Source: Prorocentrum cordatum
Lineage: Eukaryota > Sar > Dinophyceae > Prorocentrales > Prorocentraceae
Reading direction: 5' to 3'
NCBI GenBank assembly: GCA_963575745.1
Contig: CAUYUJ010014771.1
Coordinates: 1-64,000 of the forward strand
DNA: 64,000 nt
Part shown: piece by piece, positions 1 through 9,809 of the stretch
Position numbering within the stretch: position 1 is the first letter of the stretch
Layout of the letters: the number at the start of each line of letters is the position of its first letter
Made by a program: the position numbers and the translations under genes
The notes under the pieces: model-generated
The model's database searches: none
What the model was told of the DNA's origin: nothing
Seen by the model: only the letters and a program-made list of their open reading frames with translations

Positions 1-4
1 AAAA

Positions 5-88
5 TTATCCCGGCAAAGCAACCTAACAGCGATGTGTAGAAGCATATCTGAAAGCATTCCCCTTAAGATTCAGATGAACATCCAGATG
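5..88 (+). repeat. End-module repeat, copy 1
   Basis: An 80-bp sequence starting ATTATCCCGGCAAAGCAACC recurs nearly unchanged at 15305-15390 in the same orientation and at 43495-43574 inverted. Here similarity stops near base 85, whereas the other two copies stay similar for about 150 bp. It lies just beyond the 3' end (minus-strand sense) of the Helitron genes, so it may be an element terminus. The left side of the window cuts off its context. Confidence 0.85.
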
Positions 89-351
89 AGATGATGCCTG
101 CTCTTTTTTCAGAGGACCGCGCTGAGGAGCGGCGTGCGAAGCGGAGAAGCTGCAAAGCGTGCAGGCTGAAAAGCATTGCAGACACGCGCAGGCTGAAAAG
201 CATTCCGCGACATGTGCAGGTTCACCGCGCACAGCTGCACACGAGCGCAGGCTGAGAAGCACCACGCGCATGTAGGCTGAGAAGCACCACGCGAATGCAG
301 ACGGACAGACTGAACAGCACCGCCACAACGCAACCTGCATCTCATGACTCC
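89..351 (+). repeat. Cluster of the 19-bp motif downstream of the Helitron helicase; no gene
   Basis: This gene-free stretch holds at least five degenerate copies of the motif GCAGGCTGAGAAGCACCGC (near 160, 188, 249, 271 and 303), spaced 20-60 bp apart and all in the same orientation. Short ORFs here only read through the motif and are not believable as genes. Confidence 0.75.
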
Positions 352-1443
352 TCAAGCTCGCGCAGGCCATCCCAGTTGCTGTCGGGCCTTCGCGCAAGCG
401 ATCTTCGTCGCGGCAATCTTGTCCGTGAAGAGCTCGGCGAAGGCCTTGGCGATCTGTTCCGGGGGGCCGGATTCGATGATGCTCCGGTAAGGCAAGCCGT
501 GGCTCAAGAGTTGGTTGAAGCTTCTGGGGCGCGACAGGCTGACGTAGTAGGCAAGCCAAATGGACTCCTTCTTGAGTCCAGGCGGAAACGTCCAGTGCAC
601 GATGAAGCCTGGGTCCGTCGTCTTGCCCTGGACGCCATGCAGAGTCCCCTGCTTTTTGGGCAGCACGGTTAACTGCGTCCTGGACACCGCGATGGCCGGG
701 CCACCTGTCTTCGCTTTGAACTTCCAGGGGCGCGCCTGCGGGGTGATCGCGAGCACTCCGCGCAGGTCGGGGCCGGCAGGCTGAGAAGCACTGCCAGCTG
801 TCACCGGCGCGGCCTTCAAGAAAAGTTCATCGCTGTCACCGATCTTGACATAGACGGCCTTTGGCATGTAGTAGAGTACGACCACACCGTCCGAGACAAT
901 GGACGGGCGGCCCTCCACCGGAGGCTCCAGAACGTGCAGCTCTATGCCTACCACTTTGCCTGGCGCGCCACGGACATACTTCGGCGGCAAGACGGATTCT
1001 GTCAGGATGACCTCCATGCCAACGAAGAGCGGCAGCAGCCCCGGCATTTTTGCAGTAGCGCCGATGTTGGGCTCCGCGCGCATCTCGTCGTAATCAGGCT
1101 TCGCGAGGCGCGCAGCTGGTCTGTCGATTGCTGGGACGTAAAAGAGCAGCTGGCCAGCATCGTGCGCATCAAGCTTGGCCTGTGCATGCATGGCGTAAGA
1201 GACGATGCGCCACTCATAGGCCGACTCGTACCAGCATCGTGCTGCACGCAACCGAGGGTCCCATTGAGGTGGCTGAGCGGCTTCGCTGCTGCTGGCAGCA
1301 GGCTGACCAGCACCGCTAGGGCTAACGACCTCTGTTTTGACGATCGCCTGCCAGCTCTCGTCAGAGATCTTTTTTCCGCCTGGAGTTCTCAAATCGGCGG
1401 GAAGAACTCGAGTTTTTGCACGCGGGTCTGTTAAAGCGCGCAT
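352..1443 (-). pseudogene. Helitron helicase, C-terminal part
   Basis: This 363-codon minus-strand frame encodes the C-terminal half of a Pif1-like SF1B helicase of Helitron type. About 20 residues in, it picks up at a segment reading RTPGGKKISDESWQAIV. It then has a conserved block GLLPLFVGMEVILTE, the late helicase motif GTLHGVQGKTTDPG and the motif VI-like YYVSLSRPRSFNQLLSHG. It is the same strand and order as the Rep-helicase frame ending at 1769. The intervening Walker B and motif III region, about 100 residues in relatives, is absent, so this is a detached fragment. The ATG at 1441-1443 is probably not a biological start. Two GASQPA-type motifs lie inside it. Confidence 0.75.
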
Positions 1444-1768
1444 TCTGCACGAAATTCCCCCGAGACGTATACGGAGTCGGAGAGCAACGTCCTACCTTGT
1501 TGGTCGTTCGTAGTATTGGCCCCTGCGTGATTGGCCCCCAGCAAGGGGACTAAGCGGTGGCTGACTGGCCCCCCCGGCAACGGTAGAAGTCTTCACGCCA
1601 CTATTATGTCTCTCACAGGCTATTTGCTCCACACGTCTCCTTGTAGGGGTTATATGCGCATGTACATTCGTTGGGCGTTCGAGGTGTAGGCAAACGCCAC
1701 CCGTGTTAGTGTCTTTGTGCAGCAGTGTATCTTGCATGCTCGCACAAGGCCCCGGCAAGCCACCAGCC
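1444..1768 (-). other. Unrecognised 325 bp where helicase motifs II-III should be
   Basis: The sequence between the two helicase fragments shows no Asp-Glu (motif II) or Gly-Asp-Gln-like (motif III) coding in any minus-strand frame I read. An 88-codon frame (1492-1758) contains only a GASQPP-type stretch. I could not find a GT..AG pair that restores the helicase, so a deletion or replacement is more likely than an intron. Confidence 0.5.
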
Positions 1769-4700
1769 TCATTCGATCACGTCGACGCCGAGTGTGCCTG
1801 TGAGGCGGTCCAGCTTTTTCTGCGTCTGTGGCGTCAAGCGCAGCCTGGCTGTCTGCGTGGAATCCGACATGAGCAGGCCATTGGAGGAATGCATGGTCCT
1901 GCCGCGCGGGCCGAGGTTGTGTGCGGCGTGGTTGGACTGCGCTTTGCCGAGGTACCCCTGCTCGCCGAAGTAAGTGATGGCCATCGGCTCCACCACTTTG
2001 GAGAGGGTGCGCGTGTTGCCGACACCGCCTCCACCGAGCCAGATCGCTCTGTGGTTGCCTGTCGCGGACGCCACGGGGAGGAGATGCGTTGTCTTGTCTG
2101 GTCTGCCGTCAAAACGTTTCTGCAGAGACAACGCAAACAACGCCACCGCGTCAATCTGCTCCTCCGCGCAGTGGGCATCATTGACGAGCTTCCACGCAAC
2201 AGCCGCCGGGCCCTGCATGGCCAAGAGCTGCGGAACGAGTTCTGGTTGGGCGTCCTCGGCAGCAGGCTGAGGAGCACCGCTGGGGAGCCAGTCGTCCGCA
2301 GCATCGGGCAAGATCTCTCCATCCGGGCTCGCTTGCTTCTTTTGGAGCGCAATGCTTTGACACTGTAGGGCGAGCATGTCAGAGAAGGTCTCGTCCAGCC
2401 GCGTGCCCTGATGTTCCCGCGCGCCGCTGCTGGCTGGCAGTGCAAAGCTGGGCTGCAGCATGCCGCTGTACGCTCGGTCGAGGTTCTTCAACTGCTTATC
2501 GGCGTAGCTGAGGCGGCTCTTCTGGTCCAAGCGCTGCAGTTGGTCTTGCTGTAGGGCCAGCTCGGTTGCTCTGACGTGGTCCCGCAGCGGAAACCGGGAG
2601 ATCTCGGCAATCTCGGCGTCCTCCACGTCCTCCTCTACGTCGCTGCCGCCGCCTCCACCCACGTCAACGAGCTCCAGCGGGACTCGCCCCTTGAGCCCTT
2701 CGGCATCGCTCGCGGAGTCTTCATCCGACTCGAGGTGTGCAGTCGTTGCTGGCCGAGGCTTAACCCGCGCCTCCGCCGCGAGGTCCACGTGCGCCAGCAC
2801 GTCTCGCGCCACGTGCGCGCAGAACTCCGCCAGGGTGCACTGTTCCTCGTGCCACCGGCAGTGGTGGTCACTGAAGGCAAGGATGCGCCGTGCCGCCTCC
2901 GCTGGCATGCGCCGCGCCAGCTGGGACCTTGCGAAGTGCGCTAGGCTGAGGAGCACCAGCTCGCCCTCCTCGAGGTTCGCCCGGGGCTCTTTCAGCTCGG
3001 AGAAGAGGGTCGCGTCCGCGAGCACGAGCCTCTTGCGGGCCAGGCGGCTCCTGGAGTCTGCGCGCGCTGCCAACGCGTGGATCTCCGCGCACCGAAGCCG
3101 CCACGCCCGCTCGAACGAGTATGGGCGCACGGCGGGGCAGCCGCAGTTCCTCAACATATGGCTGTACTGAGTAACGCAGCCACAAGAGAGGGGACACTCG
3201 CACGCCCAAGGCGTGAAGAGGAGGGCCTTGAAGAGCGAGTTCTGCTCGGGGTCCTGTGCCCAGGTCGGGCACTGGAAGCCATCGATGGTGGGGACGTGAC
3301 TCCGCGTCAACAGGACCTCCTGCATGTACCGCGGAGCTAAGACGTAGTGGCTGTCGAAGGCGAAGAATCGCGGTCCAGAAGCTTTGACCCGGCTCGGCTT
3401 CAGGACTCGCCGGACGTACATCCTGTAGACGTAGTACGGCATGGTCTGCAGGCGAGGGCCTCTGTGGGCGTAGTCGTCGGCCGTGTTCGTGCTGGTGGTG
3501 CACACGTGCATGTCCTCGCACTCCGCACCGCCACCTTGCTCATCACCAGCAGGAGTGTCTCCAGGAGGCTGAGGAGCACCGCTGGTGTCACCTGCTGCGT
3601 CCTCCTCCTCGTTGTCGGCGTCAGGGATCTGGATGCGGACTGCTTGTATTGGCACCTGATCATTATGCGTCTCCTCGCCCGAACCTTCATGGTTTAGCAA
3701 GCGTTTGCACTGCTGGCAGGCCCACTGTAGTTGTCTCGTGAAGAGCCGCACATTGTGGTGCGACTGGAGGCAGTCGCCGCCTGTGAGGATATGCACGGCC
3801 ACCTCCGTCGTGGAGAGCCAGAAGCACCGGTTCGCCATCGACGCCAGGCGGATACAGACCCGCCGAGCGCGGCGAGCGAGATCCTCGCGCGTCCGGCCCC
3901 GTTTGGCCAGCGTCTGGTCCTCGCCATCAGCGCCGCCCTCACTGAGCACCTTCCGGGCTTCCTCCTCCTTCTCGTCCCTCTCCTGCTGCTCCAGACGCTG
4001 CATGCCGGTGAGCATGGACTGGAAGAGCGGCGTCATGGACTCCATCATCTTGCCCTGGTACTTCGTGATGTAGAAGTCCATTGAGAAAGCCTTCTGGAAA
4101 GCAGCTTGGAAGCTCTCCACGACAGATGCATCTGTCGGATGCAAGGAGCCACAACCGTAGAGCCACTTTTTGCGGCCGCCGAGTTGTTTGGATGAGCGCA
4201 ATGCGATTGCCGACTCTGGGTTCTTCATGCTGGCCGTTTTCTTGGTAAGCCTTCTGCGCTTGGCCAGCTGAACTGGGGCGGCCGCAGGCAGCCCGTCCTG
4301 GGCAGGCTGAGGAGCACCACCAGGCTGAAGCACTTTTGCTGCCTCGGCAGACTCGTCAGGCGCGCACATCAAGAACTGGAAATCCACGTTGCACCGGCTG
4401 GTCACTTGAGAGACGTCGTTGCTGGAGCTCCTGAACGGCTGGTCGCGTTTGACCTGGCAGCGGCACCGCTGGTTGCGGTCATCAGAGAAGTCGATGAACG
4501 GAGTCCGGACCAAAGGCTTGCCGCGCCGACGCACTCGCTTGGTGCGGCCTGCTAGACATAGCTGCTGGATGCGAAAGAACCAGAAGCGGCACGACGGGGT
4601 TCTGTTCGAGCGCAGACTCTCTTTGGCCTCGAGCTTCTTCTTGACGTACTTGACGCACGTCTCGGTGCAGTCGTGCTCGTGGTTGGAGCAGATGTTGCAA

Positions 4701-6154
4701 AAGAAGTCATGGCTAAACGCAACCGCCCAAGCCTCCGCATCTGCGGTAATCTCCTCGACCGAAGCCGGCGAGCCATCGGGCTTGAGGACTTCCTGAATCG
4801 CTCCATCCTCGTTCGTCTGGAAGAGGCTAGCATGGCTGGCTGCCATGGCAGGCTGAGGAGCGCCACCTAGCTGCCCGAAGCTAGTTCGTTGGCGGTAGCT
4901 TGGAAACGTAGACTGAAAGGCTCCTGTGAGCGGGAGGCCCCGGTACGCTGCAGCGCCGATTGCAGGCATCCGGTTCTCTGCGGCTGCCCGCGCTCGCTCC
5001 TCCACCAGGTGCGGCTGCTCCACCGGCGGGCCTAGAGGCACCTCGTCGTGCAGGGTGCCGTCCTCCTCTTCCCCTCCGTCCATGCGGCTCTGTCGTTGCT
5101 GCCTGGCTGTGAAAGGCTCTGGCGCGACGTCAGGCAGCCCCAGCTGCCGTGCGGGCTCGTTGGCAGCTTCGTACTGCACGGTCTCCGCGGTGGAAAGAAG
5201 GGCAGTTCGCAGCTCCCGAGCGGCGGTGCGCAGGCCTCCGACCACTGCCGACCGCAGCCACGCCATCGTAGGCCCGATGACGCTGTGGCCTTTGCCGTGG
5301 CCGCGCGTGAAGCCCCGACCCTGTGCTTCGAAAGGCGCTTGCACATCAGTGGTGCCTGGGGCCACGCACGGCTGCAGAGTCGCTGCCACGTCGTCCTCCG
5401 TTGTCACCGCCTGTCGGGCTAGCGTTGTGCGGCCAACAAACAGGCGCTCTAAGCCGATGATGTAGCGGTAGTGAAGCTCCGTCATCAACAGGAAGAACTT
5501 GGCCTGCGCCCGCGGGTCTGCTGCCACTATCTGGTGCATCCGCTCCAGAGAAGGCATGGTCGGAGCTGGACTCCGCAGGTCAGGGCCAGCAGGCTGAGAA
5601 GCGCCGCCGGCTCTGGCCACCGCGCCAACCGCGCCCCCGCGAATGTCTAAGTGGCTCCGCTTTCCGGGCCCTTCGTGGAGTTGGAGGACCAACGGGCTGT
5701 ACGTGTCTGCGAAGTTCGGTGTGACGAAGAAGCTGGCCGCGCCGAACTTGAGGTTGTTGCCGTGCCCGTCGAAGCGGAGTGCGGTTTTCCGCCCCTCCGT
5801 GCCAGGGACATCGGAAGTGCTAAGTAGCAACGTCCTGAGGGCAGTCTTGACCTTGGCAGGCATGCCCGGGCGTGAAATGGCGGAGCCGATGCAGTCGGCC
5901 GGCTTAGCGATGTTTAGCGCCTCCATGAAATCCTCCGCCGACGCCTCTGACAGGATCTGGAGGTCAGTGCCGAAGCCTTTCCTGCCAATCGCCGCCCGAG
6001 TGCCTTTCAAGAGCCGCAGCCGGCGGATCACGTCGCCGAAGACAGCAATGATTTCTGGCGAGCTGAAGCGGCTCTGGCAGGCTGCCTCGTAGGGCTCCTC
6101 GTCGGTCGCGAGAGAGTACTCGAGCTCCTCCAGGTTGATGAGGCGCCGTGCGAC
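1769..6154 (-). CDS. Helitron Rep-helicase, exon 2 (Rep core to Walker A)
   Basis: The frame is open for 1461 codons. I start it at 6154 because a predicted splice there joins it in frame to exon 1. Seen in order: a Helitron_like_N-type segment around residues 95-160 ([32 protein letters not shown]); the histidine-rich Rep signature [14 protein letters not shown] near 275-293; a Cys/His cluster near 490-535 ([15 protein letters not shown], then CRFWFFR); the replication-tyrosine motif [14 protein letters not shown] near 692-705; a conserved [19 protein letters not shown] block; and, near 1371, a Walker A reading [10 protein letters not shown]. Rolling-circle Rep fused to a 5'-3' helicase is the Helitron transposase. 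Asn (AAC, 2015-2017) replaces the Walker A lysine and the frame stops soon after, so the helicase is probably dead. Several GAPQPA-type motifs sit between domains. Confidence 0.82.
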   Translation of the reverse strand, partial: VARRLINLEELEYSLATDEEPYEAACQSRFSSPEIIAVFGDVIRRLRLLKGTRAAIGRKGFGTDLQILSEASAEDFMEALNIAKPADCIGSAISRPGMPAKVKTALRTLLLSTSDVPGTEGRKTALRFDGHGNNLKFGAASFFVTPNFADTYSPLVLQLHEGPGKRSHLDIRGGAVGAVARAGGASQPAGPDLRSPAPTMPSLERMHQIVAADPRAQAKFFLLMTELHYRYIIGLERLFVGRTTLARQAVTTEDDVAATLQPCVAPGTTDVQAPFEAQGRGFTRGHGKGHSVIGPTMAWLRSAVVGGLRTAARELRTALLSTAETVQYEAANEPARQLGLPDVAPEPFTARQQRQSRMDGGEEEDGTLHDEVPLGPPVEQPHLVEERARAAAENRMPAIGAAAYRGLPLTGAFQSTFPSYRQRTSFGQLGGAPQPAMAASHASLFQTNEDGAIQEVLKPDGSPASVEEITADAEAWAVAFSHDFFCNICSNHEHDCTETCVKYVKKKLEAKESLRSNRTPSCRFWFFRIQQLCLAGRTKRVRRRGKPLVRTPFIDFSDDRNQRCRCQVKRDQPFRSSSNDVSQVTSRCNVDFQFLMCAPDESAEAAKVLQPGGAPQPAQDGLPAAAPVQLAKRRRLTKKTASMKNPESAIALRSSKQLGGRKKWLYGCGSLHPTDASVVESFQAAFQKAFSMDFYITKYQGKMMESMTPLFQSMLTGMQRLEQQERDEKEEEARKVLSEGGADGEDQTLAKRGRTREDLARRARRVCIRLASMANRCFWLSTTEVAVHILTGGDCLQSHHNVRLFTRQLQWACQQCKRLLNHEGSGEETHNDQVPIQAVRIQIPDADNEEEDAAGDTSGAPQPPGDTPAGDEQGGGAECEDMHVCTTSTNTADDYAHRGPRLQTMPYYVYRMYVRRVLKPSRVKASGPRFFAFDSHYVLAPRYMQEVLLTRSHVPTIDGFQCPTWAQDPEQNSLFKALLFTPWACECPLSCGCVTQYSHMLRNCGCPAVRPYSFERAWRLRCAEIHALAARADSRSRLARKRLVLADATLFSELKEPRANLEEGELVLLSLAHFARSQLARRMPAEAARRILAFSDHHCRWHEEQCTLAEFCAHVARDVLAHVDLAAEARVKPRPATTAHLESDEDSASDAEGLKGRVPLELVDVGGGGGSDVEEDVEDAEIAEISRFPLRDHVRATELALQQDQLQRLDQKSRLSYADKQLKNLDRAYSGMLQPSFALPASSGAREHQGTRLDETFSDMLALQCQSIALQKKQASPDGEILPDAADDWLPSGAPQPAAEDAQPELVPQLLAMQGPAAVAWKLVNDAHCAEEQIDAVALFALSLQKRFDGRPDKTTHLLPVASATGNHRAIWLGGGGVGNTRTLSKVVEPMAITYFGEQGYLGKAQSNHAAHNLGPRGRTMHSSNGLLMSDSTQTARLRLTPQTQKKLDRLTGTLGVDVIE

Positions 6155-6671
6155 CTCGAAGGACGAAGAAACGAGACACTGCTATGAAGACATGTAGGTC
6201 CAAACGCAACCTTGCGTTCAACGGATGTATGTCCAAACGAGACACTGCTATCAACACATGTAGGTCCAAACGAGACACTGCGATCAACGCATGTAGGTCC
6301 AAACGGGACACTGCTATCAACACATGTAGGTCCAAACGGAACAGTGCTATCAATAGATATAGGTCCAAACGAGACACTGCTATCAACATGTGTAGGTCCA
6401 AACGAGACACTGCTATCGACACATGTAGGTCCAAACGAGACAGTGGTATCAGTGGGTGTAGATCCAAACGAGACACTGTTATCAACACATGTAGGTCCAA
6501 ACGAGACACTGCTATCAACGCACGTAGGTACAAACAAGACACTGCGATCAATGGATGTAGGCCTCCACGAGACACTGCTATCAACACATGTAGGTCCAAA
6601 CGACACACTGCTATCAATGGATCGACTCCACTATCAACACTGGTAGCATAAGTAGTATTCCTGGGGAAGAC
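6155..6671 (-). other. Predicted GT-AG intron made of minisatellite
   Basis: On the minus strand exon 1 ends ..GAACAG, followed by GTCTTC. The insertion ends ..CTTCGAG before GTCGCACGG. Removing 517 bp joins LFEQ to [13 protein letters not shown] in frame and reconciles two otherwise different frames (517 is not a multiple of 3; both exons are exact multiples of 3). The pentamer AGGTC is present at both junctions, as expected of an introner-type insertion with target duplication. The interior is almost entirely the 33-bp array. No transcript evidence is available. Confidence 0.7.
6186..6640 (+). repeat. 33-bp minisatellite inside the Helitron gene
   Basis: About 13 imperfect tandem copies of a 33-bp unit with core AACGAGACACTGCTATCAAC. 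Because 33 is divisible by 3, all frames stay open through it, which produces false 11-residue repeats. The same 20-bp core recurs singly at about 10153, 10276, 11154, 11498 and 11826. Confidence 0.9.
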
Positions 6672-9600
6672 CTGTTCGAACAGCATGGGCCGCTCCCGCT
6701 CGAGGTTCGGCGCGCCGTCCCCGAACCAGAACTCTGTGTAGCACGCCGGCCAAGACCTGCTGTCGAAAGAACTCAAGGGTTTCTGCGTAGGCACCGATAA
6801 GGAGTGCGGGCCCACAGCTCTGCACGCGTCTGCTCCTGCTTGCGCTTTCTCCAGCACCACCTGCGCTCGCTCGTCGAACGAACGAGCAGCACTCTGTACA
6901 TCGAGAACCATGCTGCGCATCGTATGCCTGCCGCCCTCGTCGGCAACAGGCTGAAGAGCACCGCTGCTGTCTGCCACTGTCGGTGTCACCTCGTTCTTGG
7001 CGATGCGTGCTGCCTGCTCCTGCAGCGCCACCAGCGTGCCTTGCAGCGCTTGCATCATTCGGACTGGAGCGATGTCATGCACTGGATCCACTGCAACTGT
7101 GACCTCTGCCACATTTTCATGCAGGTAGGCCATGTCAGGCTGTTCTGCTGCTTCTCCGTCTTTGTCTGTCTCTGTCTCCTCGTCAGACTCGTCTCCCGCC
7201 TCGTCGTCTCTGCCCACTTCCGGCGCCCTGGATGCTGGCCCCAACAGACGTACCGGGGCTTTGTCCACACCGTCCACTGGTTGCAGACAGGCTTGGACGT
7301 GGTCTGGCACGCCGTCCTCCGGCAGCCGTGTCGGGGCAACATCCTCCCGGACGGATACCTCGGAAAAGGTTGCGCACTGCTGCTTGCGCTCCCTCACGAT
7401 CTGCATATACTCGCCGCGCTTGACTGTTGCCCAGTACGCCTTGTGGAGTTTGTGCGCGGCGCCCGAGAAAACGATGTTCAGAGAGTCCACAGGCGCGCCC
7501 TGCTCCAGGGGCAGCTCCATGGTCGGGATTTGCGCCGTGGGCTGGGCGAAGAGGATAGTGTTGCCCGAGATGCCTTTCTGCTGGACATCCGGAGCGCCCT
7601 TGCCGAGGCGGACTTGCTTCCAACAGCATCGGCCAAGGGACGCCAGCATCTTAGTAGCTTTCGAAGCGTTGCGGACGAGCATGAGCTCCCGGCCGATCCA
7701 GTTGTCGTTGACCAGGGCGTTTAACGGCATCTTCGGTTTCTTGGCGCACAGGTCATTGAGGCAATCCCAACAGACCCACACCAACGCGTTGGCATCTCCC
7801 ACCCCTGCGCACGGAGGCCTCTCGTCCGCAGGCTGAGAAGCTCCGCCGGACCTGTCGGCAGCAGGCTGAGAAGCACCGCAGGTTCCCGCCGTTGCTTCTG
7901 GTGGTGCAACCACAGGGACTCGGCGGGAGTGTAGCAGCCACCGCCACTCTGGGTGCTCCGGATGCTGAACGCTGGACGCATGCAGCTGTTCGCACGGGAT
8001 CAGTGGCCACCGCTGCCTGTACCTGTCCACGTCCAGGAGCTTCTGCACGAGCTCCGGGGACTGCAAGTAGTACACCCCGCGGTGCTTCACCAGAGCACGC
8101 TTGGGTGGAGCATCTGCCTCGCCATCGGATAGGTCATCATGATCGCTTGCTGAGTCGGCGCAGTGCTCAAAGACACGCTCCTCCGGCACTGCTCCAAACA
8201 GGCTGAGTTTGTGGCGATGCTCCAGGTAGTCTTTCTGCGCACAGACTACGCAGGCTGCCTCGCTTCGGGGCACCGCCTCGCCGCCCGAGAAGCGGTTGGC
8301 CTTGCTGCCAGGGTGACAGAACTGTTGGAAGTAAGCAAAATTCTGCACCATGATCCTCTTCTCTTGAGCGGTTATCGGCCTGCAGCCAGCGTGTGCCATC
8401 AGGTACAGCACCCGTTTGCGGTATTCTGCCTCGCCGGCGTGGTTGCACTGCTTATGCCGCGCAAAGTCCTCTTCTATTAAGAAATCGCAGTCGCAGAGCT
8501 GGCAGACGAGCGGTCCCGTCATGACTGCACGGTTAGAGAAAACGCGCAACTGGTTCCCCTCTACTTCGCCGCCGGGGACGTAGCAGCTCTTCCCCGCGGG
8601 AGCAGCCAACGCTCTCCGCACTCGCTCCGCGTACCTCTGCGCAAATTCCCTGTGCTGCGCAGGCTGAGGAACACCGCGGCTGGACACAAGCTCTTTGTAG
8701 GTGGCCAGGCGCCGCAGGATTGCCGTGTTACGAATGCCACTCTCCAGCATCAGCAGATCCTGGTCGATCCTGTTCTGCGCCTCCTCAGCGAACCCTTCCA
8801 TGGGGTTTGGCCTTTCCTCCGCCTCCGCGATGCGAAGCATTGTTTTGCCATCGCTTTCCGCCTGCTGGAGTGCCTGGAGCTCGGCCTCCTGCTCGGGAGA
8901 GAACTGCTTGGCCTTCAATCCTTTCCGAACTAGCCAGCCTAGTTGCCGCTCTGCAACACTACGCCCGGCGGACTCCTTCGGAAAGCGGCCGAGGTCTCGC
9001 ACCTGCTGCATGACCTCCTCGATCTTCGTCTGCTGCATGAGCCCGTCGGACTTCGTATCCGCCTGCTGCAGAGTTTGAAGCTCGGCCTCCTGCTCCGGTG
9101 AGAAATGCTTGGCCTTCCGTGTTTTTCGGATGTGCCAAGCCAACTGCCGCTCTGCAAGCGGGCGTTGAGCGCTCTCCTTCGGCCAGCTGCCGAATTCGCG
9201 CACCTGCTGCAGGATCTCATCGGTCTTCTGCTTCCGCTTGAACTCCTCGGTTGCAGCACGCTGAGCAGCAGCGCTGACGGCGCGTGACTCCTCGAGGTCT
9301 TGCAATTCCAACATCACGTCACTAGGAATGCTCTCGCGGTGTTCAAAGAAACGTTTGGCCAACTTGTTTTCGGCTCGTGCTTCCTCAGACGTTCCTTTAT
9401 TTCGGATCGGTATACGACCGAACTGCTTCACGTCCTCGACGAGCGTTTGCAGAGATCCGCTTAATGCAGAACGCTGAAGGGCAGCGCTGACAGCGGCTGA
9501 CTCTGAAGGCGTGGCGCATTCGAGGGCTTGCAACTCTAACATAACGTCATTAGGAATGCTGTCGCGGTGGTCGGAGAAACGTTTGGCCAACTTGTTTTCA

Positions 9601-9809
9601 GCTCGTACTTCCTCGGACGTTCCTTTCTTGCGCTTCGGTATACGACCGAACTACTTCACCAGGTCAACAATCCTTTGGACAGTACCGTTCAACACAGCAC
9701 GCTGAGGAGGGGCACTGCTCACTGCAGCAGGCTGAGGAGCACCGCTGTTGGGTGCAGAAACGTCAGGAGCATGGCGCCCAGACCGAGAGCTACCAGCATG
9801 CCGCGGCAT
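6672..9809 (-). CDS. Helitron Rep-helicase, exon 1 (N-terminal region)
   Basis: This is 1046 codons ending exactly at the predicted donor. I prefer the ATG at 9807-9809, although an in-frame TAG lies at 9651-9653 (codon 53). In the next repeat of the same protein the matching position is Gln (DVKQFGRIP against LVK-stop-FGRIP), so CAG has become TAG. Residues about 45-330 hold four units of a helicase-associated-like repeat (e.g. RQLAWHIRKTRKAKHFSPEQ). A C2H2-like finger, VCQLCDCDFLIEEDF..H..CNH, lies near 435-458. A block near 675-790 (VWVCWDCLNDLCAKKPKMPL; NDNWIGRE) resembles the DUF6570-type segment upstream of Helitron Rep domains. A Ser/Asp/Glu-rich acidic linker follows, then GDGAPNLERERPMLFEQ at the splice. 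Four or more GASQPA-type motifs mark linkers. Confidence 0.78.

Noticed and set aside
1444-1768. Second intron, in the helicase
   Set aside because: No GT..AG pair restores the missing motifs II-III. Coding sequence is absent, not merely interrupted.
6186-6640. CRISPR-like array
   Set aside because: The 33-bp repeats abut with no unique spacers and the genome is eukaryotic. It is a minisatellite.
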